Shown here: positions 42,295 through 51,361 of the stretch, in pieces
Layout: each line of letters begins with the position of its first letter
Numbering within the stretch: the first letter of the stretch is position 1
Origin: Shewanella baltica
Lineage (GTDB): Bacteria; Pseudomonadota; Gammaproteobacteria; Enterobacterales; Shewanellaceae
Assembly (NCBI RefSeq): GCF_900456975.1
Contig: NZ_UGYM01000002.1
Span: 1,488,001-1,552,000, forward strand
Reading direction: 5' to 3'
DNA: 64,000 nt
Made by a program: the position numbers and the translations under genes
The notes under the pieces: model-generated
Seen by the model: the letters and a program-made list of their open reading frames with translations, nothing else
What the model was told of the DNA's origin: nothing
Databases searched by the model: none

Positions 42295-42638
42295 GGTTTG
42301 GTCTGTCTTGGGTGAAGATGTGAAGGCCGATAGTGTAATGAAAACCGCGGTTTTAGCCAATCTGCGTCCCGTTTTTTTCGATGCGTAACTGTAACTTAGT
42401 ATGTAAACAACTCGGCTTTTTGGGATGTTTACTCTGCAATCACCACAAGACCTTGCTATTCATCTATCGAGTTTACCCAGCTGATCCCCATCTTTGCGGT
42501 ACAAAGTGCGCCGTATTAGCGATAGATGAGAGATTAACATCGTCATATTTTCTGTTTGTCGCTTTTGTCGCTTTAGCCACTTGAGCTTGAATGCTGAGGT
42601 TTGGTAGGGTGACAGCATGAAATAATCGCAGGGGATGC

Positions 42639-43226
42639 ATGATGGTTGAAAGTGAAGGGATTGAAATAAAACAGACAGAGAAACAAAAAATGTTAGCGGG
42701 TCAGCCCTATAAGGCTTGGGATGATGAGTTATTGGCTGAGCGGATGCGGGCGAAATCAGTTTGCCATCAGTTTAATCTTGCCGAACCGACTCAGCTTGAT
42801 GCGCGTATGGAGCATCTTCGTGGCCTGCTTGATATTCAACATTGCGCCCATATTGAGCCCAACTTCTTTTGTGACTACGGGTATAACATCCATATTGGTA
42901 AACAATTTTATGCTAATCATAATCTAACCATATTGGATGTTTGCTCTGTCTCGATTGGCGATAACGTGATGTTTGGTCCCCATGTGATGATTTCTACCGC
43001 CACGCATCCTATCGATCCCATCGCACGGCAAACGACGGAATACGGCGCGCCAATTCAAATCGGCAATAATGTCTGGCTTGGGGGTAATGTCTCAGTGTTG
43101 CCCGGTGTGACCATTGGCGATAATTGTGTCATCGGTGCTGGCAGCGTAGTGAATAAGAGCATTCCGGCTAACTGTGTGGCGGCTGGCAACCCTTGCAAGG
43201 TTATCAAACCCATCAATGTGGAATAA
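42639..43226 (+). CDS. Sugar O-acetyltransferase (maltose/galactoside acetyltransferase family)
   Basis: A 195-aa hexapeptide-repeat (left-handed beta-helix) acetyltransferase that transfers acetyl from CoA to a sugar hydroxyl. The N-terminal Mac domain reads EKQKMLAGQPYKAWDDEL (~14-31). The helix region has NHNLTILDVCSVSIGDNVMFGPHVMISTATHPID (~93-126, catalytic His in THP) and IGNNVWLGGNVSVLPGVTIGDNCVIGAGSVV (~138-168). Length is typical of Maa/LacA. A terminator shared with hppD follows at 43304. It is monocistronic. Confidence 0.9.
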   Translation: MMVESEGIEIKQTEKQKMLAGQPYKAWDDELLAERMRAKSVCHQFNLAEPTQLDARMEHLRGLLDIQHCAHIEPNFFCDYGYNIHIGKQFYANHNLTILDVCSVSIGDNVMFGPHVMISTATHPIDPIARQTTEYGAPIQIGNNVWLGGNVSVLPGVTIGDNCVIGAGSVVNKSIPANCVAAGNPCKVIKPINVE

Positions 43227-43303
43227 TGCAGGAAGGTCGATGCCGAGTGATTGGCGTCAATGCTGATGCTGATTTAGATGACGATTTAGATAGTCGTAGA
43301 AAC

Positions 43304-43334
43304 AAAAACGGTACGCAGTGCGTACCGTTTTTTA
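43304..43334. terminator. Bidirectional terminator between the acetyltransferase and hppD genes
   Basis: A 13-bp perfect stem (AAAAACGGTACGC/GCGTACCGTTTTT) with an AGT loop, A-run and T-run, serving the convergent genes. Confidence 0.9.
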
Positions 43335-43350
43335 TTAGCAGGATAAAAAC

Positions 43351-44391
43351 TTACAGTACGCCGCGGCGCATTTGATCCCGTTCAATCGATTCAAACAGAG
43401 CAGTAAAGTTGCCTTCGCCAAAACCTAAGTTATTTTTGCGTTGGATGATTTCGATAAAAATCGGTCCGAACAGGTTTTTAGTGAAAATCTGCAGTAAATA
43501 ACCGGATTCATCGCCATCCACCAAAATTTGGTGATGTTTGATGCGCTCACGATTCTCAGTCACCTGCGGCAACTTCTCAAATATGGTGTCGTAGTATTCA
43601 GGGATAATGTCTAGGCATTGGATTGAACTGCCTTCCATCGCATCCAGAGATTTTACGATATCGCGACTTCTAAAGGCTAAATGCTGCACACCTGGGCCAT
43701 TGTATTCCTTCAGGTATTCATCGATTTGGTTCTTATCGCTGCCTTTACCTTCGTTAATCGGAATACAGAAGCTACCATCGGGCGAGCGCAGGGCGTAGGA
43801 CACTAGCGCGGTTTGTACGCCGCTGATGTCAAAGTAGCGCACTTCAGTAAAACCAAAAATGTTTTTATAGAAGTTAGCCCAATGTTCCATTGTGCCTTTG
43901 TAGACGTTGTTGGTTAAGTGATCGACTTCGATAAAGCCTTTCTCTTGAGTGATGACTTGCTCGTCTAAGTCTTCAAAATCAACGGCATAGATATTGTTAT
44001 CTGCGCCAAAGGTGTCGATGAAATAAATCAAGCTGTCGCCAATGCCGTAAATCGCAGGATAAGGCAGATCTTTATTGGCATCATCGGCGGGTTTTGCACC
44101 ACGTTCGACGGCAACGCGATAGGCAAAGCCAGCATCTTCTACCCGCCAGCCCATAGAACAAATGGCTGGGCCGTGGGATTTAGCAAACTTAGCAGAGAAA
44201 CCTTCGCGTTCAGTGTTGAGCAAAAAGTTAATATCATTCTGTTTGTAGTACAGGATGTCTTTGTTCTTGGCTTTTTTCAGTAGTGAAAAACCAAAGTCAA
44301 TAAAGACTTTGTGCATAAAATCAGTATCAGGGCTGGCGAATTCAGTGAATTCGATACCTAATAAGCCCAGTGGATTTAGTTCGCTTGCCAT
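43351..44391 (-). CDS. hppD: 4-hydroxyphenylpyruvate dioxygenase
   Basis: Converts 4-hydroxyphenylpyruvate to homogentisate in tyrosine catabolism. The 346-aa iron enzyme has two vicinal-oxygen-chelate domains. Iron ligands are recognisable as His in VDHLTNNVY (~167), His in GVQHLAFRS (~245) and Glu in FIEIIQRKN (~325). The C-terminus FGEGNFTALFESIERDQ is diagnostic for HppD. It is encoded directly after hmgA on the same strand (97-bp gap), forming the hmgA-hppD unit. Homogentisate overflow from this step gives pyomelanin in related strains. Confidence 0.96.
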   Translation of the reverse strand: MASELNPLGLLGIEFTEFASPDTDFMHKVFIDFGFSLLKKAKNKDILYYKQNDINFLLNTEREGFSAKFAKSHGPAICSMGWRVEDAGFAYRVAVERGAKPADDANKDLPYPAIYGIGDSLIYFIDTFGADNNIYAVDFEDLDEQVITQEKGFIEVDHLTNNVYKGTMEHWANFYKNIFGFTEVRYFDISGVQTALVSYALRSPDGSFCIPINEGKGSDKNQIDEYLKEYNGPGVQHLAFRSRDIVKSLDAMEGSSIQCLDIIPEYYDTIFEKLPQVTENRERIKHHQILVDGDESGYLLQIFTKNLFGPIFIEIIQRKNNLGFGEGNFTALFESIERDQMRRGVL

Positions 44392-44488
44392 GATGTTTTC
44401 CTCATTATTTTAGTTCAACCGCCGACACTCTTTATCCCTTTTATTACCTTGGGATACGCAACCTTTTCGGTGCGCTGGTGGCTTAGGG

Positions 44489-45649
44489 CTAGTCTTCTAG
44501 CCAAGAGCGGTTGTAGTCTTTGCTCATGCAATTTTGTACATGTTCGGTTAATTTAAGTGGGGCGAACGTGTCCACCATCACTGCGTATTCATAGGTTTCT
44601 TTCTTGCCAATCGAGGCTTCAGTGCGACCCGGTTGTGGTCCGTGGGCCACACCTTTTTGATGTAAGGTCATGTAACCCGCTTCAATGCCCGTGCGGCTCA
44701 TAAAGTCGCCATCGACGTAATACAAGACTTCGTCGCTATCGATGTTGTTGTGGTAATAAGGCGCTGGAATCGATTTCGGGTGGAAATCGTAAGGGCGCGG
44801 CACGAAGTTACAAATCACAAAGTTATGGGCAGTAAAGACTAAGTGATCAGAAGGCGGCAGATGGATTTTGCCTACCTTTGGCGCGTATTCGGTAATGTTG
44901 AATGCCCAAGGGTAAACACAGCCATCCCAACCCACTAAATCAAAGGGATGCCATTCAAGTGTGGTGAGTTGGTATTTATCGCCAAACTTACACACTAAGG
45001 GGAAGGCGCCGCGCTCAACCACTGCATCTTGCAATGTGGGCACGCGCAAATCGCGCTCGCAGTAAGGTGCTGATTCTAATAGCTGACCATACTCGTTACG
45101 GAAATGCTTAGGCACTTCCACCATAGAGAATGACTCGATGACGAAAAGTCGCACATTGTTGTAATCGTTGAATTTAAGCTGATAAGTGGTGCCACGTGGG
45201 ATCACGAGATAGTCCCACTTTTGGATCTTAATCGTGCCGTACTCGCTGTAGAGTGTGCCTTCGCCTTCGTGGACAAAAACCACTTCATCGGCATAGGCGT
45301 TACGGTAAAACTCATCGGTATCGGCGGTGACTTTGGCGGTATAAAGTGCTAAGTCATTGTTATAAAAAATCTTGTTACGGGCGCTGAAGAAATTACCTTC
45401 ACGGTCGGCGTCGCGGGAATCGAGTTTATAGTTTTGGACCAGCGAATCTTCCCAATTGGCACCGTGGCCTAGGCTGTAAGGTGCTACTTCCAACGCTTTG
45501 GTTGGCATGTTGTGGTGATATTTATTGGAATAAATATTGGAAAAACCATGGGTTGAGAACAACTCTTCACGGTAAAGCTCGCCGTTTTCCTTTTCAAATG
45601 CGATATGGCGCTTATGGGGGATCTGGCCTTGTTTCACATAAAATGGCAT
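44489..45649 (-). CDS. hmgA: Homogentisate 1,2-dioxygenase
   Basis: Opens the homogentisate ring to maleylacetoacetate, the step after HppD. The 386-aa cupin-fold protein has an iron-site region with His and Glu in PYYHNNIDSDEVLYYVDGDF (~292-311) and a later ligand-rich LHQKGVAHGPQPG (~325-337). VFVHEGEGTLYSEYGTIKIQKWDYLVIPRGT (~125-155) is a second cupin strand set. It is shorter than the ~430-aa Pseudomonas enzyme but matches the compact bacterial form. First gene of hmgA-hppD; divergent from a LysR gene with a dyad operator between. Confidence 0.94.
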   Translation of the reverse strand: MPFYVKQGQIPHKRHIAFEKENGELYREELFSTHGFSNIYSNKYHHNMPTKALEVAPYSLGHGANWEDSLVQNYKLDSRDADREGNFFSARNKIFYNNDLALYTAKVTADTDEFYRNAYADEVVFVHEGEGTLYSEYGTIKIQKWDYLVIPRGTTYQLKFNDYNNVRLFVIESFSMVEVPKHFRNEYGQLLESAPYCERDLRVPTLQDAVVERGAFPLVCKFGDKYQLTTLEWHPFDLVGWDGCVYPWAFNITEYAPKVGKIHLPPSDHLVFTAHNFVICNFVPRPYDFHPKSIPAPYYHNNIDSDEVLYYVDGDFMSRTGIEAGYMTLHQKGVAHGPQPGRTEASIGKKETYEYAVMVDTFAPLKLTEHVQNCMSKDYNRSWLED

Positions 45650-45784
45650 GGTTATTCCTTCAATATTGCGTTGCAGGGTTACCTACATCGCTGGTCGTTA
45701 TGCTGCAAGTTGCATTAGTGTGATCTTGTTATCAATTTAGTTGCTTGAATGAACAAAAAAAAGAATAATAAATCCGTTATCTCA

Positions 45785-45810
45785 ATCTAAAAATTAGATG
45801 GTATTCTAAT
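45785..45810. promoter_or_regulatory. Probable LysR-type operator between hmgA and the lysR gene
   Basis: A perfect dyad ATTAGA-N6-TCTAAT (45793-45810) overlaps ATCTAA-N3-TTAGAT (45785-45799), giving alternating half-sites of TTAGA/TCTAA. The dyads fit the T-N11-A rule of LysR proteins. They lie 54-79 bp upstream of the lysR ATG and 136-161 bp upstream of hmgA. Confidence 0.7.
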
Positions 45811-45863
45811 CTTTACGAATCGTAGTGTTTCCGTGACATGTTCATTAGAGCCAAGGAGTGACC

Positions 45864-46778
45864 ATGCGCATCGATATTGATGCTTTTAATGTGCTGCAAG
45901 TGCTGGTGGAAGAGGGCAGTTTTGCCAAGGCGGCGGAGCGATTACACAAAGCGCAATCGGCGGTGAGTTATCAAGTTAAAAAGTTAGAAGAGCACTTAGG
46001 TGTGCAACTTTTTAGCCGTGAACAATATCGTGCTGAGCTGACGCAAGAGGGCCGCGTGATTTTGGCCGAGGGACAAAGATTACTGCAACACCTTGCAAAC
46101 ATTGAACATCTTGCCAGCCGTTTCAGTGAAGGCTGGGAGCCAAAGCTAGAGCTAGTGATAGACGGAGCCTTGCCGATGGAGCCAATTATGACGGCTTTAA
46201 AGCGTATGGCTGAACATCAAATCCCCACTAAAATTCAGCTCAATATGGAATTTTTAGGCGGCGTACAACATAGATTCGAGCGGGATAATGCCGACTTGAT
46301 GTTAGTGAAAGATTATCGCACTGGCCCCTATTATCATCCGCAACCTTTGCCAGCCATCACCAGTGTGCTGGTGGCAAGTGCTTCGCATCCTTTGTCTTTT
46401 ATTCGCGAAATTAGTTTGTCTGAACTGCAGCAACACGTGGAATTGACTATCGAAGACTCTTCGCCCAATAAAAGTTACCGCGATGAAATGCAATTTGGCG
46501 GCGATAAAGTGTTTTATCTTTCAGGCTTTATCATGAAAAAGAACGCCTTGTTAAAAGGTTTAGGTTTTGGCTGGTTGCCGGACTTTCTCGTGCAAGAAGA
46601 GTTGGCGAAGGGGGAGTTAGTTGAAATCGACTTTGTCGGTGGCAGCCGCTTTACTTTTATTCCACAGCTCGTCTCGACCTTAGAGCGACCGTTAGGCCGT
46701 GCAGGACAACTTTTTACCGAGTTGATATTAGAGGAGTTTGCTAAGGCTGAGCAGTTTAATGGCGTGGGTTTAGGTTGA
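45864..46778 (+). CDS. LysR-family regulator, probable regulator of tyrosine catabolism
   Basis: A 304-aa regulator with an N-terminal winged helix (FNVLQVLVEEGSFAKAAERLHKAQSAVSYQVKKLEEHLGVQLF, ~8-50) and a periplasmic-binding-protein-like effector domain (~90-295). ATG 45864 is preferred over GTG 45858, since AAGGAG sits 5 bases before it and overlaps the GTG. Divergent transcription from hmgA-hppD and the shared dyad suggest it controls homogentisate degradation. I recall a LysR regulator called HmgQ proposed for this pathway in Shewanella, but cannot confirm identity. Confidence 0.88.
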   Translation: MRIDIDAFNVLQVLVEEGSFAKAAERLHKAQSAVSYQVKKLEEHLGVQLFSREQYRAELTQEGRVILAEGQRLLQHLANIEHLASRFSEGWEPKLELVIDGALPMEPIMTALKRMAEHQIPTKIQLNMEFLGGVQHRFERDNADLMLVKDYRTGPYYHPQPLPAITSVLVASASHPLSFIREISLSELQQHVELTIEDSSPNKSYRDEMQFGGDKVFYLSGFIMKKNALLKGLGFGWLPDFLVQEELAKGELVEIDFVGGSRFTFIPQLVSTLERPLGRAGQLFTELILEEFAKAEQFNGVGLG

Positions 46779-46958
46779 TAAGTCGCCGTTTGTCATCTTT
46801 TGATACAAGTTACCGCATAAAACAATCGCATTTTGACATTTTATGTCATAAGTTAAGTGCTAGATTGAGAGTGACATTGAACTGCGATAGATAAAGAGTC
46901 GTCCATCGGGGTCAATCTAAAGGCTAGTAACAAGGAACTGACAGTTAAGGGGAACAGT

Positions 46959-47753
46959 ATGTCTAGACGTTGTCATGAAGTGGATTATGAAATCATCGGC
47001 CACAGTATGCAGTTGGTTGAAGTGGAGCTCGATCCTAACGAAACCGTGGTTGCCGAAGCAGGCGCGATGAATTACCTAGAGCAAGACATTAGCTTTGAGG
47101 CCAAAATGGGCGATGGCTCAGAGCCTGAGTCCGGCTTTTTTGGCAAGTTGATGGGCGCAGGTAAGCGGGCGCTGACGGGTGAGAGCATTTTTATGACCCA
47201 CTTTACCAATCAAGGCAACCAAAAGCGTAAAGTCGCCTTTGCTGCACCTTATCCGGGCACAATCCTTGCGATCGACTTAGCCGAATATGGCGGCGAGCTT
47301 ATCTGCCAGAAGGACAGTTTTTTAGCTGCGGCTTTAGGTACGCGCGTTACAATGAAATTTAATCGCCGTTTAGGCACGGGATTTTTCGGTGGCGAAGGGT
47401 TTATTCTGCAAAGCCTACAAGGCGATGGCATGACTTTTATCCATGCGGGCGGCACCTTAGTGAAGAAAGAACTGCGAGGTGAAACCTTAAGGGTTGATAC
47501 TGGTTGTCTGGTTGGATTTACACCAGGGATAGATTACGACATTGAGCGCGCTGGTTCGTTAAAGTCTATGGTATTTGGCGGCGAAGGCTTATTTTTAGCG
47601 ACGTTAAAAGGCCACGGCACGGTTTGGCTGCAAAGTTTACCGTTCTCACGAATGGCAGACCGCATTATCGCCCATGCCCCATCTGCGGGTGGCAGTGATC
47701 GCGGTGAAGGTTCAGTACTTGGTGGTCTTGGCCGCATGCTCGACGGGCGTTAA
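46959..47753 (+). CDS. AIM24/TIGR00266 family protein
   Basis: A 264-aa cytoplasmic beta-rich protein of the AIM24 family, with [24 protein letters not shown] (~16-39), GESIFMTHF (~79-87), a central [17 protein letters not shown] (~113-129) and [25 protein letters not shown] (~149-173). A Gly-rich C-terminus follows. The family's function is unclear; the fold is a beta-sandwich/beta-helix, and the yeast namesake is mitochondrial. Monocistronic with its own terminator. Confidence 0.88.
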   Translation: MSRRCHEVDYEIIGHSMQLVEVELDPNETVVAEAGAMNYLEQDISFEAKMGDGSEPESGFFGKLMGAGKRALTGESIFMTHFTNQGNQKRKVAFAAPYPGTILAIDLAEYGGELICQKDSFLAAALGTRVTMKFNRRLGTGFFGGEGFILQSLQGDGMTFIHAGGTLVKKELRGETLRVDTGCLVGFTPGIDYDIERAGSLKSMVFGGEGLFLATLKGHGTVWLQSLPFSRMADRIIAHAPSAGGSDRGEGSVLGGLGRMLDGR

Positions 47754-47816
47754 GCCCTAAGCTCAATCGATGTAAGTCAATCACAGCACCATTTTGCAAT
47801 CATGCTTTCTCTTCTT

Positions 47817-47852
47817 AAGGCATTCCAGATAATCCTCTGGGATGCCTTTTTA
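47817..47852 (+). terminator. Terminator after the AIM24 gene
   Basis: A 13-bp stem with one G-U pair (AAGGCATTCCAGA/TCTGGGATGCCTT), 6-base loop and T-run. Confidence 0.85.
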
Positions 47853-47901
47853 GTTGCAAGGTGTTATTTCCTTAAATTGTTTTCAGCATATTTCGCTGCT
47901 A

Positions 47902-49182
47902 TTAAAGCTGTGTTTGGCCGTTGTTAAGGCTTTGCTGAATGCGTCTTTCAACTAGTTTAGATATTAGATACATCATCAAATAGCCTGTGCCCAAGGCTAA
48001 AATTACTGCGACGACATTCTCGGTATATAGGCGGTAAGCGTAGAAAGTACCGACCAGTACTGCGATACCGGCAAGGCGAATGAGCAGGCTTTGGGTAAAA
48101 TAGCCGTGGGCTTTGATATAGGCTAACTGATAGCCGTTGAGCATCATAAATATAAAAAACATAGAGAAATGCATTAATACAGGGGCCGCTTTAATGTATT
48201 GCTCGGGGAATAACCAAGCCACCAATGGCTTGCTCGCGAAAATCATAGCGACGAAAAACACCCCGCTGATCCACAGGGAGACTTTAGTCAGCCATGACTT
48301 GATTTGTTGCACTTCGTCAAAGCGTTTTTCTCGTACACACACTGCCACTTCGGGCAGCACAAAGCGGTAGATGGGGAAGACAAACAGCAGGGTGAGGTAA
48401 GTGATCATCGGCCGGACTACCACTTGAAAATCACCCAGTTCATCTATGCTGAAATAGGCAATAGTCAGCAGTACTGTGATGTAAATCATCAAGATACTGG
48501 CACCCGCTTCCATGGACGCTGTCAGGCTTTTCTTCATAAAACTGCGTAAACCCGTATCAAAATGCACTGCACTTAAGGGCGGCGTGGCGATATCCTTGCG
48601 CCGTTTTAAGTACATATATAAGGCAACGATGAGTGATGACAGTGTCATGCTGTAAAAGAGTGAGGCTATGGCCGTTTGTTTTAGCCCATAGAAACACAAG
48701 AAAAAGCTGGTCACTTGCGCTATCGGTTCCAGCCAAGTCACTCGATTGGAGATGGCATATAGCCGGTACATAGCGATTTGATTGGTAAAATACACCTTGA
48801 GCCCCATGCTCAAAACAATGCCAACCAATTGAAAATATTCTACATTGAGGTGAAGTTTGTGTTTGATATAGGGCAAGACTAAGCCCCATGTCAGCAGCAC
48901 CATAGCGATCAAGCTGTAGCGGAATATATTGGTGATATCCACATCTTGCTTGGTCTGGGAGTAAGTCACCACCATAGAGGAGCGAAATCCTGTCATCAGG
49001 ATCAGCGACAGTGAGATAATATCGATAACCGTGTGATAGAGAGCCAGATCTGCTTTAGCAACCCATTGTGCTAACCAAAGCTTAAAGAGAAAACCCACAG
49101 AAATACTGGCGAGTGATGCCCAGAATCCCGCAATAATCGCCTGCTTAACCCGTTGAAGTGATGTGGTGTGTTCCATTGTCAA
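47902..49182 (-). CDS. Polysaccharide flippase-like membrane protein (MOP/Wzx superfamily)
   Basis: A 426-aa integral membrane protein with about 12 hydrophobic helices, no large soluble domain and a short charged C-tail (RRIQQSLNNGQTQL). Helix pattern and length fit lipid-linked sugar flippases of the MOP superfamily. No glycosyltransferases or sugar-nucleotide genes are adjacent, so the substrate is open. The start ATG could also be two codons downstream (MEHTTSLQR). Single-gene unit. Confidence 0.78.
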   Translation of the reverse strand: MTMEHTTSLQRVKQAIIAGFWASLASISVGFLFKLWLAQWVAKADLALYHTVIDIISLSLILMTGFRSSMVVTYSQTKQDVDITNIFRYSLIAMVLLTWGLVLPYIKHKLHLNVEYFQLVGIVLSMGLKVYFTNQIAMYRLYAISNRVTWLEPIAQVTSFFLCFYGLKQTAIASLFYSMTLSSLIVALYMYLKRRKDIATPPLSAVHFDTGLRSFMKKSLTASMEAGASILMIYITVLLTIAYFSIDELGDFQVVVRPMITYLTLLFVFPIYRFVLPEVAVCVREKRFDEVQQIKSWLTKVSLWISGVFFVAMIFASKPLVAWLFPEQYIKAAPVLMHFSMFFIFMMLNGYQLAYIKAHGYFTQSLLIRLAGIAVLVGTFYAYRLYTENVVAVILALGTGYLMMYLISKLVERRIQQSLNNGQTQL

Positions 49183-49668
49183 AATCCAGCTTTAGTCTGC
49201 GGTTATTATAGGGATGCTATGGGTGTCGTTAAGGTTTTGCTTTAGTCGCTGCTTTGGCTGCGTGAGTACCTTTTGATAACGCTTATCTGATTCGGTTCGA
49301 TGCTATAACTTTATGCAAAGAACTTGATACCAATGCTTTGATGTCAGGGGCTTAGCCTTCTGTTCAGGCTAAAACCTTGAGTACCGCCGAAGACATTTCA
49401 TTTAAGTTTATACGCATATTAGCACTGGCTGAGTCTAGCATTCAGCCGATAGGTGACCAAGCATCAGATAGTAAAGATATGATAAATATCAGCATGTTGC
49501 TTAATTGTAACTGTAGTCATTCACTCGCGAGAAATTGTGGGATAAATAGAAGTACAGACAAGGGATAGGGTTGTGCAAGCATCATGATTTGGGATGATGG
49601 CACGCCCTAATAAGAACTGGGCGTGCTAATAAAACTGCCGTGATTAGCCATCTCACGAATGTCTTGCG
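49183..49668. other. 486-bp gap between the flippase and CigR-like genes
   Basis: Contains a perfect 8-bp inverted repeat GCACGCCC/GGGCGTGC with an 11-base loop (49600-49626), not followed by a T-run on either strand. A 63-codon frame at 49377-49568 has no ribosome-binding site or recognisable composition and is not called. Confidence 0.5.
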
Positions 49669-50013
49669 TTATTCGGTAATGATATTGACGATATCGAGGA
49701 TTTTACGGCTGTTGTTATCGAGTTTGATCAATGCGCCTTCGACTTGGATGCTAATAATCCCATCTCTGTCTAAGGGCACAATGATACGACCGCGGTCATA
49801 AATATCATGCTCAAGCACATCACCACGATGGAGTTTTTTCTGCCAACCGGGTGGTAAACGTTCACCGTGGTCGACCTTTTTCTGTAATCCAGGTGGTAAG
49901 CCTTTCTCTTTTTTGTGGTGCTCGTGTTCATGGCCATCTTTAGCAAAAACTGAGATAGGCGCCATTAAGCTGAGCACGAGTCCTACGATAACCACTGACG
50001 TTGATTTATTCAT
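49669..50013 (-). CDS. Small exported CigR/RcnB-like protein
   Basis: A 114-aa periplasmic protein. ATG 50013 is preferred (GGAG 6-7 bases upstream). The signal peptide ends near ISVFAK. A short His-rich stretch follows (HEHEHHKKEK, possible metal binding), then the twin motif GLPPGLQKKVDHGERLPPGW and a beta-rich C-terminus with NNSRKILDIVNII. This PPG-K-K-x-x-x-G-x-x-LPPGW design is that of CigR/RcnB-type proteins, whose exact role differs between members. No rcnA-like transporter is nearby. Confidence 0.72.
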   Translation of the reverse strand: MNKSTSVVIVGLVLSLMAPISVFAKDGHEHEHHKKEKGLPPGLQKKVDHGERLPPGWQKKLHRGDVLEHDIYDRGRIIVPLDRDGIISIQVEGALIKLDNNSRKILDIVNIITE

Positions 50014-50103
50014 CTGTGCTCCAAAGGGCATTGAGTTAATACTGTGACGATAGTGTATCTTAAATGAACCTTAGCTGAACGTTACTGAGTCGAGATGCTT
50101 GAC

Positions 50104-50565
50104 TCAACGGGTTAACATTAGCACAGCTTGCCATTGTTCGGCGGTCACAGGTTGGATACTCAGCCTTGAACCCTTAGTCACTAAATACATGTCGGCCAAT
50201 TGCGGCAGGTTTTTAATCAGGCTTAAAGGAATAATATCGTTAAATTTTTCAACAAAGCGGATATCTACTCGTAGCCATCTCGGTTTGGTTGGATCTGACT
50301 TAGGGTCGAAATACTTAGATTCGGGATCGAAGGCTGTGCTGTCGGGATACGCATTTGTCACGACTTCAGCGATACCGACAATACCGGGTACTTTGCAGCT
50401 TGAATGGTAAAAAAATACCTGATCGCCAATCTGCATCTCATCGCGCATGAAGTTACGCGCCTGATAGTTACGTATCCCATGCCAAGCTTCGGTTTGGTTC
50501 GGGCAAGCCTTAAGATCATCTATGCTGAATTCGTCGGGTTCCGATTTCATAAGCCAGTAGTTCAT
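50104..50565 (-). CDS. EVE domain protein
   Basis: A 153-aa single-domain EVE (PUA-like) protein. Members recognise modified bases in nucleic acids or are otherwise uncharacterised. It starts NYWLMKSEPDEFSIDDL, has WHGIRNYQARNFMRDEMQIGDQVFFYHSSCKVPGIVGIAEV (~29-69) and RWLRVDIRFVEKF (~93-105), all family hallmarks. I use ATG 50565 because AAGGA is placed properly before it; the upstream in-frame ATGs are unsupported. It lies apart from any restriction or defence genes. Confidence 0.92.
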   Translation of the reverse strand: MNYWLMKSEPDEFSIDDLKACPNQTEAWHGIRNYQARNFMRDEMQIGDQVFFYHSSCKVPGIVGIAEVVTNAYPDSTAFDPESKYFDPKSDPTKPRWLRVDIRFVEKFNDIIPLSLIKNLPQLADMYLVTKGSRLSIQPVTAEQWQAVLMLTR

Positions 50566-50842
50566 CTTGTTTCCTTTATTCATAGTTGCCGTTAAGCGCT
50601 TCAATATCCCTGAGTTTATCTTAATTTAGTCGAACACCCCAGTTTGTCACTCATATCAAGCATTGTGAGTTTGATTAAGTTTCGGTTCAGATAAGGTGGC
50701 TTAGCCTGTGGGCAGCAATCTTATTTGGTATGCCTTATGCAGATTCTCGATACTAAGGCAAAGCGTCAAATTCGATCTCGGTTTGTGATTGGTGCCATAC
50801 AAGTTGTGGCAGCAGTGGCAATCAAAACCTGTGAGGTGTGTT

Positions 50843-51223
50843 ATGGGAACTTCAACAATGACGTCCGACTGTGGTTTATACACTAAATATCTTAAGGATT
50901 TTACAGCGGGTGATGTGATCCTAAGCCATGAGCGGATGCTGGAATTTATTAATGACCTGACTACACAAGGTTGGTTATTGGCAAATTTCACTTGGGACTA
51001 TTGGTATAACAACAGTTACTTAGTCGATAAACCCGCCTACATTCGTGAAGCGAGCATAGCACAATGCAAGTTGCTGCTGACCGCCATGACGCGACTTGAG
51101 GTCTTTAGCCCTGGCGTGTTAGAGAATATGCGTCGCCAAGGGATTTTACTGGCCATTGTTGAGCGCTTGCAAAGCTTAAATGTGCCTAAGTCGAGTACTC
51201 ATCTTGAATTTATCAGCCGCTAA
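50843..51223 (+). CDS. DUF6508-like small protein of unknown function
   Basis: A 126-aa soluble protein. It resembles DUF6508 proteins in ending with a helical core: GWLLANFTWDYWYNNSYLVDK, CKLLLTAMTRLEVFSPGVLENM, then GILLAIVERLQ. ATG 50843 has GAGGTG six bases upstream; the 18 upstream in-frame codons are not supported. No clear operon partner. Family match is from memory of the pattern, so moderate confidence. Confidence 0.65.
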   Translation: MGTSTMTSDCGLYTKYLKDFTAGDVILSHERMLEFINDLTTQGWLLANFTWDYWYNNSYLVDKPAYIREASIAQCKLLLTAMTRLEVFSPGVLENMRRQGILLAIVERLQSLNVPKSSTHLEFISR

Positions 51224-51361
51224 CCCGCACTTTAATGGATTGTTATTTAATCGATTATCTTACTCTTTAGTCTAATAAAGTGCTTTTTTGCTTGTGACAT
51301 GATCCGTGGATTGGTTAGTTTGGACCTCGCTAACCATAATAATAAATGCACGGAGGCCTTA

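Noticed and set aside
49377..49568. 63-codon frame in the gap after the flippase gene
   Set aside because: No ribosome-binding site and no family resemblance.
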